A DNA stretch of 64,000 nucleotides from Lumnitzera littorea (taxonomy: Eukaryota > Streptophyta > Magnoliopsida > Myrtales > Combretaceae), in the NCBI GenBank assembly GCA_024138015.1, contig JAMXBB010000009.1, positions 13,332,445 to 13,396,444 of the forward strand, written 5' to 3'. Positions 1-12,013 of the stretch are shown here, in pieces (position 1 is the stretch's first letter; every line of letters begins with the position of its first letter). A program made the position numbers and the translations under genes. The notes under the pieces are model-generated. The model was not told where the DNA came from. It saw only the letters and a program-made list of their open reading frames with translations, and did not search any database.

Positions 1-1
1 G

Positions 2-1048
2 AACAAAGAATTCATGAAATTCATTTGTTCTCTTGGTTTTGAACAATCCTACGCTAACCATTCTCTATTTATACGCCAATGCTAAAATTTTTTTGGTGCT
101 TTTGGGCTATGTTGATGATGTTTTGCTTATAAGTGATGACTTAGAAGCAATTTCTATTGTAGAGACATCTATTAACAAAGCCTTTATGGTGAAAGATTTA
201 GGAGAAGTTAAATTTTTCTTAGGATTGAATTGTGCCATACTTCTAATGGCATATTTCTTCATCAGCACAAGTTTTTACTTAACATTCTTTAGGATGCAAG
301 TCTTACTAGTCGTAAACCAATCACACAACCTTTTCCTACACGGTAATAGCTTAATCACATATCAAGAGAACCTCTAGCTGATCCTTTTATGTTCATACAT
401 TTGGTAAGATGATTATTATACTTAACAATCACGCGACCAGATATCTCTTTTCCCGTTCAACAACTCAACCAGTTCATTGGCTCCACTCTAGCATATACTT
501 ACAAGCAGCAGTTCATGTGCTTCGTTACTTGAAAGGTTGTATTGATACTGGTCTTTTTTATTCAGCTTTATCTCTATTGCATCTTCATGGATATTCTGAC
601 GCCAATTAGGGCTCTTCTCGTGTTGATAAGAAATCTTTATCTAGCTACTATATATTTCTTGGTTCTTCCCTCATATCACGGAAGACAAAAAAACAAGATA
701 CAATTTCTACTTCATCAACTAAAGCGAAATATCGTAATGTTGCCTTTACTATTAAAGAACTTCTCTAGTTATCTTTCCTCTTACAAGCTCTTCATGTCGA
801 TGTTTCTCTACCAATTGAACTCTTCACTAACAACAAATCAACTTGCTAATAATTTGTGCTTCTACTATAGAACAAAGCACATTGATTTAGATGTTCATTT
901 TACTTCTCATCACATTTCTACTAGGTTTCTTCGATTGCACCATATTCCTTCCACTTCACAACTAGCTGAGGCAATGACTAAGATTCCTCCTCAACATCTA
1001 TGGCATCATTTCTTGAGCAAGTTAAGCCTTTCGGCTTATCCAACTTAA
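2..1048 (+). pseudogene. Ty1/copia reverse transcriptase / RNase H remnant
   Basis: This is the 3' part of a copia polyprotein, cut off by the window's left edge. In frame from base 2 it reads the pre-catalytic RT segment (FICSLGFEQS, then NHSLFIRQ), then a stop. The catalytic block follows in a shifted frame at about 105-235 with GYVDDVLLISDD and the family-typical VKDLGEVKFFLGLN. RNase H pieces follow: LRYLKGCIDTGLFYS near 515-560, KHIDLDVHFTSHH near 880-915, and the C-terminal QLAEAMTKIPPQHL near 958-1000. At least three frame changes and several stops interrupt it, so it is dead. A polypurine tract and LTR follow directly, which fixes the orientation and family. Confidence 0.9.
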
Positions 1049-1301
1049 AGGGGGGGTGTTAACAGTATAGTGTATGTCTATCGTTTACATATTTGTTTAT
1101 GTACAATTGGGTAGTTTAGGATGTTTATGCTATACGTGACATAACAATAGAGTATATATACTCCTTATATATACTATTTTCAGTTAGTTATAGAATCGAT
1201 TTATTTTCTATTATTCACACATCTCTTTCTTCCACTCTTTCGTATGCTTTTTCATAGAGATTAAATAAGAGATCATGATCTAGTTCTTCCACAAATTTAA
1301 C
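1047..1301 (+). mobile_element. polypurine tract plus 3' LTR of the copia remnant
   Basis: The tract AAAGGGGGG (1047-1056) lies immediately after the pol stop and is followed by TGTTAACAG, the classic TG start of a copia LTR. A TATA-like run lies near 1152-1176. The right end is less clear: I place it at about 1301, where 'tttaac' could be a decayed TAACA end. That gives an LTR of about 245 bp. The matching 5' LTR lies outside the window. Confidence 0.75.
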
Positions 1302-2205
1302 CTAGTAAAAATAATTAAAAGCTTGCATTCCTAAACTTCTCTAGTTATACTCTTTTCACACAAAAAAAAATAGAAAAAAAAAAGATATGAGAAGATGGGA
1401 TTTTAGGTGAAAATTTGAGTAGGACATTACAACGTCTAAGACAGCTAGAGGAGAAAAGAGGAGAGAAATTTCCTTTAAATATGTTGATGACCTTAAAAAT
1501 TACCAAACCAAACTTCCATATACTTTTTTTTTTTTCTAACTATATTATAATTTCGAAGAGAGAGGATTCGAATCTGGTTCATCCCATTGGGAAAACATGT
1601 TTATACCACCAGGTTATAATAGCCTTAGCAAACTTCCATATATGTTTGTTCAGACAAATTGTCGACCTTGTATTATGGTAATGTATCAAGTAAATTCCAA
1701 GCTAGTAAACTTCAATTTAAAGTGTTAACAAAATTATTAGACTAATGGAAATGAAAAGGTTACCTATTAATGCAAAAGCAGCACTTTCTTAGTTGTCATA
1801 ATTCATACCCTAAACCTAAAGAGATAAATTGAAACATTTGAAAAATAGTACCCTTTAATACCATTTATGGTAGAATTATACAATTTATCAAATGTAAATA
1901 ACAGATACATTCCAAAAACCTATTAAATAAGAGAAGTGATCATTGTTTTGAAGAAAAAATTCAATTGGTAGTATATGCTACATTTATGTACATGTAGTGT
2001 ATGGCCAACTATACTTAAACATGTGACTATATTAGTAATGAGTTTTTACGTAACTATAGACACCTCATTTTTGCCATATTTTTTTTATTTTATTTGAGTC
2101 AGGTTAAAAATCAACAAAATAAAAAATAAGAAAATAAATAATAAATAATGAAAATTAAAAGAAAAAATGAAAAAAATATAAAAAAATAATCAAGTCGTAT
2201 CATAT
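1302..2205. other. AT-rich intergenic DNA
   Basis: No coding signal that I trust. The only structure I see is the tRNA-promoter-like pair listed separately at 1564-1617 and long A/T runs. Confidence 0.6.
1564..1617 (-). repeat. tRNA-like A box/B box pair (possible SINE or tRNA relic)
   Basis: On the minus strand an A-box-like TAACCTGGTGG (1617-1607) is followed after 31 nt by AGATTCGAATCC (1575-1564), close to the B-box consensus GGTTCGANTCC. The spacing is tRNA-like, but I could not fold a full cloverleaf. A tRNA-derived SINE head is the likeliest reading. Confidence 0.35.
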
Positions 2206-2206
2206 G

Positions 2207-2256
2207 GAGTCGAATCGAATCGAGTCGAGTCGAATCGAATTGAGTCAAGTCGAATC
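2207..2256. repeat. short tandem array of GAGTC/GAATC units
   Basis: About ten consecutive 5-bp units alternate between GAGTC and GAATC (with one CAAGTC), a compact pentanucleotide microsatellite. Each unit resembles a HinfI-type half palindrome. No gene is nearby. Confidence 0.8.
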
Positions 2257-2510
2257 ATTTAGTATCAAATTGGACAACGGTATGTGATTAATTTAATAAA
2301 TTCTTTAGTCGTTGAGGAATTAGGTTTTATTAAAATAATTTTGGTCCAATCTAATATAAAATAGATTTTTTTTATTTAATTTATATTGGGCCTAAATATA
2401 CTTAAGATTTATTAGATGAGTTGTTAGGTTAAATCAAATTGGATCAGATTGAGTCCAGTAAATAAAAAGCCTAAGTAGGGTTTCTAGAAGTTAAGTCATA
2501 TCTTTAAAAA

Positions 2511-2536
2511 ATCGTAATCGTAATCGTAATCGTATC
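2511..2536. repeat. (ATCGTA)4 microsatellite
   Basis: Four tandem copies of ATCGTA in AT-rich DNA. Confidence 0.85.
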
Positions 2537-2609
2537 TTCTGTATCTTAATTTGATTGGAATAGAATCTATATTTAAAACGATACAAAATATTCAATTTTG
2601 GGGTTTATA

Positions 2610-3860
2610 AATGATATCAGGCAAGTGCACCTATTAGTTTTAATATAGCGGATGTGAGTCCGAGTCGATCCCTCAGAAACTTCGAGTACTAATATCAACC
2701 TTAGCTTTATTATCTAACCGGAAAATTGTGATAAGTTGATTGAATTAAAAATACTAAAATTAACAAACTGACCTAATTATGAAACTTAATTAAGCAATTT
2801 AAAAAGCGATAAAATTAAGAACAACTTCAAGAAGGTAATCACATATTTAGGAATTATTTCCCCTAGTGTTTAACATGTAACCGCTTAAAATATATCCAAT
2901 TCAATTTCTATTATTCTTGACTAGAGGAATTCACAATTAAAGTTAACACCTTTCTCAAGCATATTAACCTTAATACTAAATTATTTACCGGAATCTCTTC
3001 ACTTAGTAATATAATTCAGAATCGCATTAATGTATAATGAATTCCTACACAAAAGAACAACTTTCCGGAAGAAACATGTATCTTATCTCTAAGTACACAT
3101 GTAATTCTCTCCAATTATGTCAAGATCTCATTACACATATAATTTCTCAATCATCATACATAATATCATAGATTAATACTCTAAAAATATCAATTACCAA
3201 TTAAATAACATAATTAAATCAAGAAAAGATAGAAACTTTATTGAAAATTATTAATCGATCCAATAGTCACATGAAACCTTAGGTTCCATAATTCTAAATA
3301 CAAGAGTCTTAAACTATCATAATGAAACTAAAAACGAATTGCAACAAAATTAAGAAATAAAACATAAAAACCTCTTTTATCGATGAAAAATCTCTTCAAT
3401 CTTGAAGTTGGGTGTTTCTTTCACTTTTGCTTTTCCTTTTCTTCAAGTCTCTTCTCTTTTGAATGTCTAATCTTATGTGCGAAATCCTAGTATATCATTT
3501 TATAATGTATTGTAAGGTTTCTGTTTTCATCACCAAATATGGCTTAGGACACAGTCGTGTCCCTAGGTCGTGTAACTTTCTAACCTTGGCATATTTTCTT
3601 GGATAGACACAGCCTGGGGACACAGTTGTGTCCTAGACTGTATAACTTCAAAAATTCATAACTCATTCATTTGAACTCCAAATTGAGTGAAACTTGATTC
3701 CTTTTCTTCGTTTTCAATCCAAGAACGTGTTCAAACCTTGAAATCAAAATTTCACTCAATTAAGTATCAATTTCTTTAAAGAAAACCAAAGATGTAAGGG
3801 AAATACTATAAAATCATCATGTGAAATGTATTTAAAATAAGAGTTGTCAATAAATTGGCA
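2610..3860. mobile_element. Ty3/gypsy LTR-like segment
   Basis: The stretch GGCAAGTGCACC followed by 'gtgagtccgagtcgatccctcag' (2620-2672) is the kind of segment found in LTRs of plant Ty3/gypsy (Athila/Tat-like) elements. The AT-rich run after it, then two short palindromic blocks (ACACAGTCGTGTCC near 3550; ACACAGTTGTGTCC near 3619) and 'gaactccaaattgagtgaaac', fit the same kind of LTR. No coding domain, primer site or target duplication was seen, so limits and orientation are approximate. Recognition is from memory of the family's style. Confidence 0.45.
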
Positions 3861-3889
3861 GGTGACGTTGATAACGGTTTTTTTTGTTT

Positions 3890-4640
3890 TTCAATGTAGA
3901 TAATTCCACAATCTGAACGACAATTCACAAACACAATTCGCACAGCAAATTTCTAAACACAAATCTCCATCTTCAATTCAAAGTCCATCCAATCCGTCCC
4001 CTTTGCCAAATTCAAAATTGCCCACAAGCCAACCAACCAACAACTTCACGTTGGATAGCATCCCATATCAAAACCCCCTCACGAAATCCAAAAATCCAAT
4101 GTCAAGACAAAATCCAATTGCAAAGTCAATCCAAAGTCCAACATCCGAAGTCCAATAACTCCAATTCCGAAATCAACAATTCTGAAGTTGAAGTCGCATC
4201 CCCCATCCACCGAAACACAATGCACACTGCATGCTAATGTAATCGCCCCTAACCAAAGTTACATCCCCCTTCGCACCGGCCAAGTGCCGCAAGAAGAAAT
4301 TCTACCCGCTGAAGCTATGTTCCCCCTTTACTGACCAACATCAACCGAATCCTCACACACGCCGTCTTCAACATGCTAACAGCTAGACACACAACAGCCA
4401 TAATCACACCCTCAACAACAAATCCAACGCCATTTCTACAATGCGATCCGAAGCCAATTTCCACAATCTGAATCCAGAAGCCCAACGTCTAATAATCCAA
4501 TTTCGAAGACAAAATCCAACAACACGAGCACAAGCACAATACGCCGATGGACATGACCCTACGATCACGCACAACTCGGTTTGTATAGGTAAAAATTATT
4601 TATTTTATTTTATTTATTTACTAATTTATTTTTCTTAAGT
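3890..4640 (+). other. strand-asymmetric A/C-rich block with a small ORF
   Basis: From about 3900 to 4460 the plus strand is strongly A+C rich, with recurrent 'tccaat', 'aagtcca' and 'aatccaa' words and few G. A 65-codon ORF at 4441-4638 begins MRSEANFHNLNPEAQRL and runs into AT-rich DNA. I do not recognise it. The block is next to a gypsy-LTR-like segment and may be an untranslated or gag-leader region of the same element, but that is a guess. Confidence 0.35.
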
Positions 4641-4764
4641 GTAGATTTTTTTATTATTATTTTCATATTTCATAATGTTTTTAGATAATTCCAACGAAAT
4701 TTAGTTCAATTGAGTTTTTAGTAAGATCGTTTTTTTTTTTTAAATAAACGTATTTTCAACGTAT

Positions 4765-4950
4765 CTTGTAATTAAGATTCGGAAAATATAAGTATCAAGA
4801 TATGTATCTAATGGTTGAGATATGTATCTTGTGATTAAGATTTAGAAAGATACGTATTGAAATACGTATCTTGTGATTATGATTCAAAAAAATACGCATG
4901 AAATACGTATCTAACCGTATCTTCAACCTATCTTATTAGTTATAATTTAG
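4765..4950. repeat. degenerate tandem repeat with palindromic core
   Basis: About four diverged units of roughly 50 bp share the words 'gatacgtatct', 'cttgtgattaagatt' and 'agaaaatac'. The core AGATACGTATCT is a perfect 12-bp palindrome in its consensus form. Confidence 0.55.
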
Positions 4951-7900
4951 AAAAGATACTTTTTGACACATAGTATTTTCAAAAATAAAAAATCTCAATC
5001 AAGTTTTTCAAAAAGATTTAATTAGTTAAGGTTTTCTTAAATTCAGGAAAATTAGATTCCTTAAGTTTTTTTTAAAATAATAAATTGATAAATAAACGTA
5101 AACTTGACTCGATTTTTCGAAATAAAAAGAATCCACCCACTAAATATTTTATAAAAAGAGAATTACGACCGATTTGATCGTAATTAGCAAGTATGTAGGT
5201 ACCTTCAAGGCAACCGTATAAAAAAATTTTAAAAATTCCCTTTTCCTTGAAAATTCGTAATAAAGAATAATTAAAAATTCATTTTAGTTATCTTTTGTAT
5301 GTTTAGATAGTGACTTAATCTTAATAGATTAGCCTCCGAACTCAATTTTTCTAATTTAATTTTCTAAAGAAATCATTTTTTATAATATCTACAAATTAGT
5401 GGCAAAATTAGGGTTTTCTCACCCGAAAATCCTAATTTTTTTTTTTACCAGTTAAACTGGTTGGCGACTCTAATTTTAAAATTTTTTAGAAAATTATTTT
5501 TTTAATTTAATGTCGAGTAATTTATATTAAGTGGGTTAGGCTTAATATAAGTTAAATTAAGGAAACCGAAATAGGGCTCGATAGTAACTACCCACGACTA
5601 CCCTACGTATTCAAATTTCATTAATAGTTATACGCCATTTGTACTACCTAATGAATCCTTATTCATTCCTTATTCGTTGCTTCTCATTGTAAGAGAACTT
5701 TTGGCCATTACAAATTTTCTAACACCATTTTCTTTTTTTAATCAGTGGTTGATTCTAATGATAACTCTCAAGCTAAAAGAACAAAACACAAGAGAGGGAT
5801 CCTCCAACGGTCAAAAAGTAACCCCTCAAAGTAGAGGTTCTCAATTTGTCATAGTTCTCTAAGCCCTAATGGGCCTCTAGTCTCCATTAGTAGAGGCGAT
5901 GGTGCTGCTATGGTTAAGGATGAGAGAATGAGATAGAATGGTAGAAGTAAGACTAAAAGGGAAGATCCATAGTTAGAAGTATTAATTAGGAGAGTTTATA
6001 AAAGCATGTTTATAAAGAGAATCTTAAAAGGGGTGCTTAGGATGCCATGTTAGCAACCTAAGTACCTCTTCATCTCAGTACTCGTTCACTTTATAAAACA
6101 GTACTTTTAAATAAAAGTTCTTCACCTTTATTTAATTATTTCGTAGGTCTCAACCATTTCATTTTTTTAAACATTACATAAAAAATGTTTTGTAGAATTT
6201 TATAATATGAAAAATTATTTTATCAATATCACATATTATAATAATAATATGTTAGCTAGTATGGATTTAAAAAAAAAAAAAAAGAAACTAAACAAGTTAA
6301 ATAATAAAAATTAGGTTAATAATTAAGATAAAAATTATACTTTTATGTATTTTTATGAGAAAAAATAAAGAGCACATGATAGGGCAAAAAATAATAGTGA
6401 CTTTTTAAGGACGATTAATTCTTAAAAGTAAAATATTGTGTCCACATGCTTATTGGGTTTTGGTGAAAATTTTGCTAAGTTTGGTTTATTGAAGAAAATT
6501 TCTTGGGAAATTGATATTTGGGGATGCCGTGAAAATATGTGCTAAATGAAATATATAACCCCTTCTAGAATGTGGGTGCAGGTTTAAAAAATTTTGTGAG
6601 TCTTGTGTGTATTCTACATATGGAAAATTTGAAGAATCGTTCGAATCTATAAATAATATAAAATTGGAATAGAAGGTTATTTTTAATGATGGAAGTTATT
6701 GTATGAATTTGGAATGCAAATTACTAAGCTACTCTAAACCTATTTATGCTAAACTTTAAAACTAATTTTAAAAAATTTAAATGGCCAATGGCACAAAATT
6801 ATGCTATTGGACAACGATAGGGTGATAAAGATCAACAGCAATGGATCTCGAAAACTCAGAATGGGTTGAATGGGTATAATGAACAAGAAGTGAAATGGTT
6901 AGTTTTGACATTGAATGTAAATGAATATCACGCACCAAGACATAAACACTATTAGGGGTTTAAGCTCGAAATAGGGTTCGATACAACTCACGAACACTAA
7001 ATGTTGCTTGAGATTCAAATTAGGGTTAGATGAAATTCACTAACCAGTTCAAATAAAAGGTCCACCGCAATCTTAAGGTCAAGATTGATAAGAACATAAG
7101 AAAGATTAAAGAGTTTGATCTACACTCGATAATTTAGCAATACTAGATCAAGAGTAGTCTTGCTAAAAAAGGGAAAGGTTCCAAAACGTTAGAATACACT
7201 TTTCTATCTATTGATGTCTGTCTCTGATGTTTACAAATTTTGTTTTTTATAGCAAGTCCTATACTTTAGTAGCAAAACTATAAATAATGTATAAGGCCTT
7301 AAACTTTAAAAAATTGGGCTCATAAATAAAATAAAGAAAAACGTGTATAAGAATACAAAACTATACGTTTTAAAGTGGTAGTCGGCATGCAATCACTCGG
7401 TAAATCCTGGAAAGAGTAATATCTAAACTAGATGGGATCGGCAGTTGGATGTATGAGTTCGAATTGAAGTCCTTGAAGTCTCCGTAGCTTGGTTGAGATA
7501 CTAAAGAGGTTGGCTCACAATTGTCGAGTTCTAAAGTTAATCGTCCATAGTCTCTCCACGCCGTACCATATCGAGTGGATCCCATTCTCAGCAACGTAGT
7601 CTCTCAATTACTGGTTTGACGACAAACTTGTTGCTGAGTAGTTATTTTTCTTCCTCTCGTCCTTCTAGTTTCAGCTCGACCTCAACAAGCATTGATCGAC
7701 TTCGGGTTTGGATAGGTTTGCTTCGGCATAGATGTAATCGAAGGCCAATTCCCATCATAGGGAATTGGTTCCATTTAAGTCGTTGTAAGCAAATACCGTT
7801 TTTCAACGACAAAGTAAAAAAAAAAGACCAAATAAATAAAAAACAAATTGAAAGATTAAATAAAAAACTAAATTAAAAAACTATAATATACTTTTTTCAC

Positions 7901-8018
7901 TAACTTACTATTTAATATACTAAATAAATAGAAAACTAATTAAAAAACTAAAAAAATTAGATGGTAAAGATTGTCGTTGTACAATGGCATGCTCTCTAGA
8001 ATGTCAAACTTAATAGAT
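4951..8018. other. intergenic DNA without recognisable genes
   Basis: AT-rich, with short stop-bounded ORFs at random-length scale. 'taaactggttggcgactctaatt' at about 5452-5474 resembles the internal leader of some gypsy elements, but alone it is not enough to call one. Near 6004-6040 'agcatgtttataaag' resembles the reverse complement of part of the repeat at 8019-8475. Confidence 0.5.
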
Positions 8019-8475
8019 CTATTGGACATATAAATACCACTCAAAAGCGACAAAGTATTTAAAAAATTAATAATAATTATTACACTTGACACATTGGCAA
8101 CATGATCAACTGTGTCAAAAAAAGTAAAGTGGAAAACCGATTCTTTATAGAGTACCTTCCTCAAGTTAAGTACTCGTTCTTAAGTACAAATTATAAAGAA
8201 AGAGAGGGGTGCTTAACGTGAGTATTTATGTCAAGCATTCCTTTATAAACATGCTCTAAGGGAGGTTCCAACAAAAAGAAGAAGCCACAAGACTTTCCAA
8301 TGGAAGATGAAGAAGAACCAAAGTCAATTTAGATGGAGGAGCCAAAGTTAGAAACCTATTACAAACTTTGACAACGCAAAGGTTTTTATATCTTGTAAGA
8401 TAAATGCTAAAAGATTTAGCTATAAGTCCTTTATCGCTATCTAATGATTCATCTTGATTACAATCTAAATTAAAC
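8019..8475 (+). repeat. 450-bp dispersed repeat, copy 1
   Basis: It starts at 'ctattggacatataaatacc' and ends near 'gattacaatctaaat'. It aligns along its full length with 9148-9592 in the same orientation at roughly 80 percent identity by eye. Shared landmarks are 'aactgtgtcaaaaaaa', 'aagtaaagtggaaaac', 'ccaaagttagaa' and 'aaaagatttagctataag'. No coding domain recognised; probably a non-autonomous transposon family. Confidence 0.8.
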
Positions 8476-9147
8476 CTATATAAGGGTTAATTCTCCTTAT
8501 ACGAGTCTGAACCGGCTATTAAACAGTTAAGCTTTAGGAGCCTAAGCAGTTCAACCATGGCAATCCATCGAAGTTTGTGGGTCACTAAACTAGCTGGCCA
8601 AATTGCCCTTGAACTGATGGTTTAGCCTGATAGTTTAAGATTAGGCTAGTCTCGAAAATTAAAAATATATATGATATATTATATATATAATCCAAACATA
8701 ATATATAATATATTATATATACTATATTATATGATGTAAACAATATATAGTATATGTAATATATATTATAATATACATATATACTATATATAATATACTA
8801 TAACATCACATATTCATGCTCACACGTTCTTAATAAATTATTTTGGAATAAAAAAAATTGAACAAAAAATAAAATTTTTATTCACAAGCAATAACATAAA
8901 GTTTTTAATTTATTTTTTTTTCTTTTTAAAGGTGAATATTTCACAAATTATTTTATAATAATTAAGGAAAATAAAAAAAAAAGTCCTATGGCGTAAGGGT
9001 CACTAAATTGGCCCAAACCCGTTCCCTCAAGGATTAGGCCCAATCCATACTTTTATTAGCCTATGAACTGACAATGAACACCTTTAATCTGAATGATTAT
9101 TTGCCATTTGCTACTCCTACACTAACAACTTTAAAATGCCAATAAAG
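8476..9147. other. AT-rich spacer with TA-rich low-complexity tract
   Basis: 8657-8800 is almost pure A/T with repeated 'atatata' words. It is followed by diverged sequence with no gene signal. 'atttgccatttgctactcc' at about 9099 recurs at about 9603, so the repeat copy at 9148-9592 is itself bracketed by a direct repeat of about 37 bp. Confidence 0.6.
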
Positions 9148-9592
9148 CTATTGGACATATAAATGCCATTCAAAAGTGTCAAAGTATTAAAAAAAATAAT
9201 AATTGTGATGCCTAATAGATTGGTCATACCCAACTGTGTCAAAAAAAAGTAAAGTGGAAAACAAATTCTTCATGGAACACCTCCTTCAAATTAAGTAACT
9301 GTTCATAGGTACAAATTATAAAGGGAGAAAGGTACTTGATATGAATATTTGTATCAAATACCTCTTTATAAATATGCTATAAGAAAGGTTCTAGGAAAAG
9401 AAAGAAGCTACAAGACCTTCCAATAGAAGACGAAGAAGAACCAAAGTCATTGGATGGAGGAGCCAAAGTTAGAAGAAACCTATTACAAACTTTGACTACA
9501 CAAAGGTCTTTATATCTTCCAAGATAAATGCCAAAAGATTTAGCTATAAGGCCTCTATAGCCTTCTAATGATTCATCCCAATTAGAATCTAA
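9148..9592 (+). repeat. 450-bp dispersed repeat, copy 2
   Basis: Second copy of the repeat at 8019-8475, offset about 1.13 kb, with small indels. It is flanked by a near-identical direct repeat (about 9099-9135 and 9603-9639) that copy 1 lacks. Confidence 0.8.
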
Positions 9593-9639
9593 ATGGTAAC
9601 TATTTGCCGTTTGCTACTCCCATACTATCAACTTTAACA

Positions 9640-11040
9640 AAAGAGAAGGCAGCTTAACTAGCTAAAGAATTGTTGTCAATTCTATTAGCTATGGATGGAA
9701 ATTTCTTGAACAAATATCTTCTAATGGAGAGGGCCCCAGTATGGAAATTGGTGGAAGAGGTCTAGAAGTTGATAACATTCTAAAGGATCCTCTTGACTTC
9801 TCGAGCCCACTAACGAGTGATGACTCTGAGGATGATGCTTTTGATCTAGCATATTGACAAGAAGAAAGTTGTTAGAGGCTTTTTCTTTCATGAACTCATT
9901 ATGAAGTATCTTAATAAAAGACTATGAAGTATGTTATTGTTCTTAAACCTATTTATTTTTAATAAGCTTTGAATTATCAAAGCAATATATTGCTTAAATT
10001 TTGATTAGGTTACTACTTTATGCTTTATGTAAAACATTTCTTTTTTTATTGATCGTCTATTTTAACCATTTGAAAGTTTGATCGTCTAAATAAGAGGTCC
10101 TGTTGATGAGTAATTTTAAACCATAGACTCTCAAGGCCCATTCTAACCATTGAGAACTGTAGGTCAACCTGCTTCAATCCATGATTGGTTTATGTTAGTC
10201 CAAATCCTAGCCCTAGAAAACCATTCACCGTTTGACTGAGCTTGTTTCCCTGCTCAACCTATTGATGGTTAGGTCGATGCCTTGATCCCCTCGCTGTGGA
10301 TGTGGCCTATAGCATACACACTATAGTCTCAAATATTGATAATCCGTTTAGGAAGCTCAAAGATCAAACATTGAGGAACACCGTAGAAAAATTACTTAGT
10401 GGAAATAATCAAGGTGTCACGTCATTTCCACGAATCTTGGATTGTATATATTTAAAATATACACTTGTTTAATCAAACAAGATGTGAGTTAAGTTAGTTT
10501 CCTTCCTTGAACCTTATAAGTGGGAATCAAATTCTATGAACACTGACTTAAATATCGAAGTCACCACACAAACAATCCCAAGCACCCACTCACTGTATTC
10601 TTTCTAGTGAATATAGGCTTTTATGAATTTCGGGAGACGTGGTACGCAATAAAGATTTTCCAAACAAATATATAAAAGTTTCCACGGACAAGGACAAGAA
10701 TTGCCATTGCTTTTGTGAGTTTGGCAAGAGGTAATAATCAACAAAGATTTTTCAAACCGGGTCCCAGATGATACGGATTTTATTAGACAATGAAAAAAGT
10801 AAAAATTTATTCTACAACCAACCACACTTTAACTGGACTTAATGATCCAAAAAAAAAAAGCCATGAAGACTTTTGAGTTGAAAATTCAGACTCAACTTCA
10901 AATTGATGATCCGATCAAGAAAACAAAAATAGAACCGAACTTGAACACTCACGCTAACCCTAATTTTATTTCGATCCATGCTGAACTATGTGTAAACTGA
11001 ATCCGCTATCTTTAACTGGCCCGGAAACTTCCCAGCCGAA
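9640..11040. other. intergenic DNA
   Basis: I see no supportable gene. The last part (about 10960-11064) is the 3' flank of the minus-strand dirigent gene and contains TTTATTT (plus strand, about 10967), a possible reversed poly(A) signal. Confidence 0.5.
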
Positions 11041-11064
11041 CGAATGAATATGCAACGACAATTT

Positions 11065-11643
11065 TCAATTATTTCTCATGTATTTTGCATACGGTGGCCA
11101 ATACAAATGGAACTCGATCTTGTAAGTAACAGTCAATCCCGTCAAATTCACCGGTGAAGAAGTTACATAGCCTTGAACAAACATGAAATCGAGAGTTCCA
11201 CCCACGACAGGATGATCCGACGGCTTAACATTGTGCGTGCCTCCCACGATCGACACCGAGCCTTTAAGTCCCTTGAGGCTCAAACTTATCTTAGCAACAG
11301 AAATGCTTCTAAGACCGTCGAGACTTGAAGTTACGGACGTACCCTCCGCAACTCCAACTAATTTGGAGGATATATTTGGTTTTATGGTCAATGGATCTTG
11401 GAAGGCGAATAAGGAGCCGAAAGGAAGGGTAGTTTGGCCCAAGGGCGGGCCGGCTACGCCATTTACAATGATATAACCCGTCTTATTTATTGTTTCGTGT
11501 TGGTATAAAGAGAAATGGAGAGAAGTAATACCACTGTGATGATCAACATCGCGGTGGTAAGACGTGGTGAGAGCTAATGGAGGGATAGCTAAGAGTAGAA
11601 TAGCAAGAGCTGATAGGTTTTCTAGAGTAGCTTGAAGAGCCAT
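11065..11643 (-). CDS. dirigent-family protein
   Basis: Intronless 192-aa secreted protein. Residues 1-27 form a signal peptide with a leucine-rich core (ALAILLLAIPPLAL). The dirigent domain follows at about 40-185: the first strand TSLHFSLYQHET, then LFAFQDPLT and SSKLVGVAEGTSV, then SVSIVGGTHNV, HPVVGGTLDFMFVQGYVTS, and a C-terminal YKIEFHLYWPPY. These match the eight-stranded barrel family in order and length (usually 180-195 aa). Family members steer stereoselective coupling of phenoxy radicals to lignans or lignin-like polymers in the apoplast, or cyclisations in related subfamilies; substrate cannot be told here. The start is well supported: GGCAATGGCT context, signal peptide directly after it, and a TATA box 73 bp upstream. 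N-glycosylation sequons are visible (NKT, NIS, NLT). Confidence 0.9.
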   Translation of the reverse strand: MALQATLENLSALAILLLAIPPLALTTSYHRDVDHHSGITSLHFSLYQHETINKTGYIIVNGVAGPPLGQTTLPFGSLFAFQDPLTIKPNISSKLVGVAEGTSVTSSLDGLRSISVAKISLSLKGLKGSVSIVGGTHNVKPSDHPVVGGTLDFMFVQGYVTSSPVNLTGLTVTYKIEFHLYWPPYAKYMRNN

Positions 11644-11715
11644 TGCCTTGTCCCAATGATCTCCCTATTTGAAGTTTATGATTGAGCCTGGCAAGCAAGA
11701 ATGGTGAACGTTCTA

Positions 11716-11723
11716 TATTTATA
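11716..11723 (-). promoter_or_regulatory. TATA box of the dirigent gene
   Basis: Minus strand reads GGCATATAAATATAG, with TATAAATA at 11723-11716, 73 bp upstream of the ATG. This predicts a transcription start near 11690 and a leader of about 45 nt. Confidence 0.7.
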
Positions 11724-12013
11724 TGCCGGGACTTTTACACTGTTTATTTTCATTTTTGCCGTTTTCCCTACTCGTACATGTATTGACCAAGTCCAACGTT
11801 AGAAAGGTGGGGGTGTGAATTGTGATCACTAACATCACATGTGAATTGACATTATTACAGTCAAAAGTGTATATGTGGTTGTCTAATTTCTTCCACTCAA
11901 GTTGTTGCATATCATACTTGCATACCAAAATTCACATACTTACGTGTTTGCACAGACATACATATATACACACATGGACAAGAAAAGTTTCAATATTACT
12001 AATACACTTCATA

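Noticed and set aside
7370..7594. 74-codon minus-strand ORF
   Set aside because: Reasonable composition but no domain, promoter or partner exon could be seen; left as intergenic.
11231..11476. 81-codon plus-strand ORF
   Set aside because: Antisense to the dirigent CDS; no domain.
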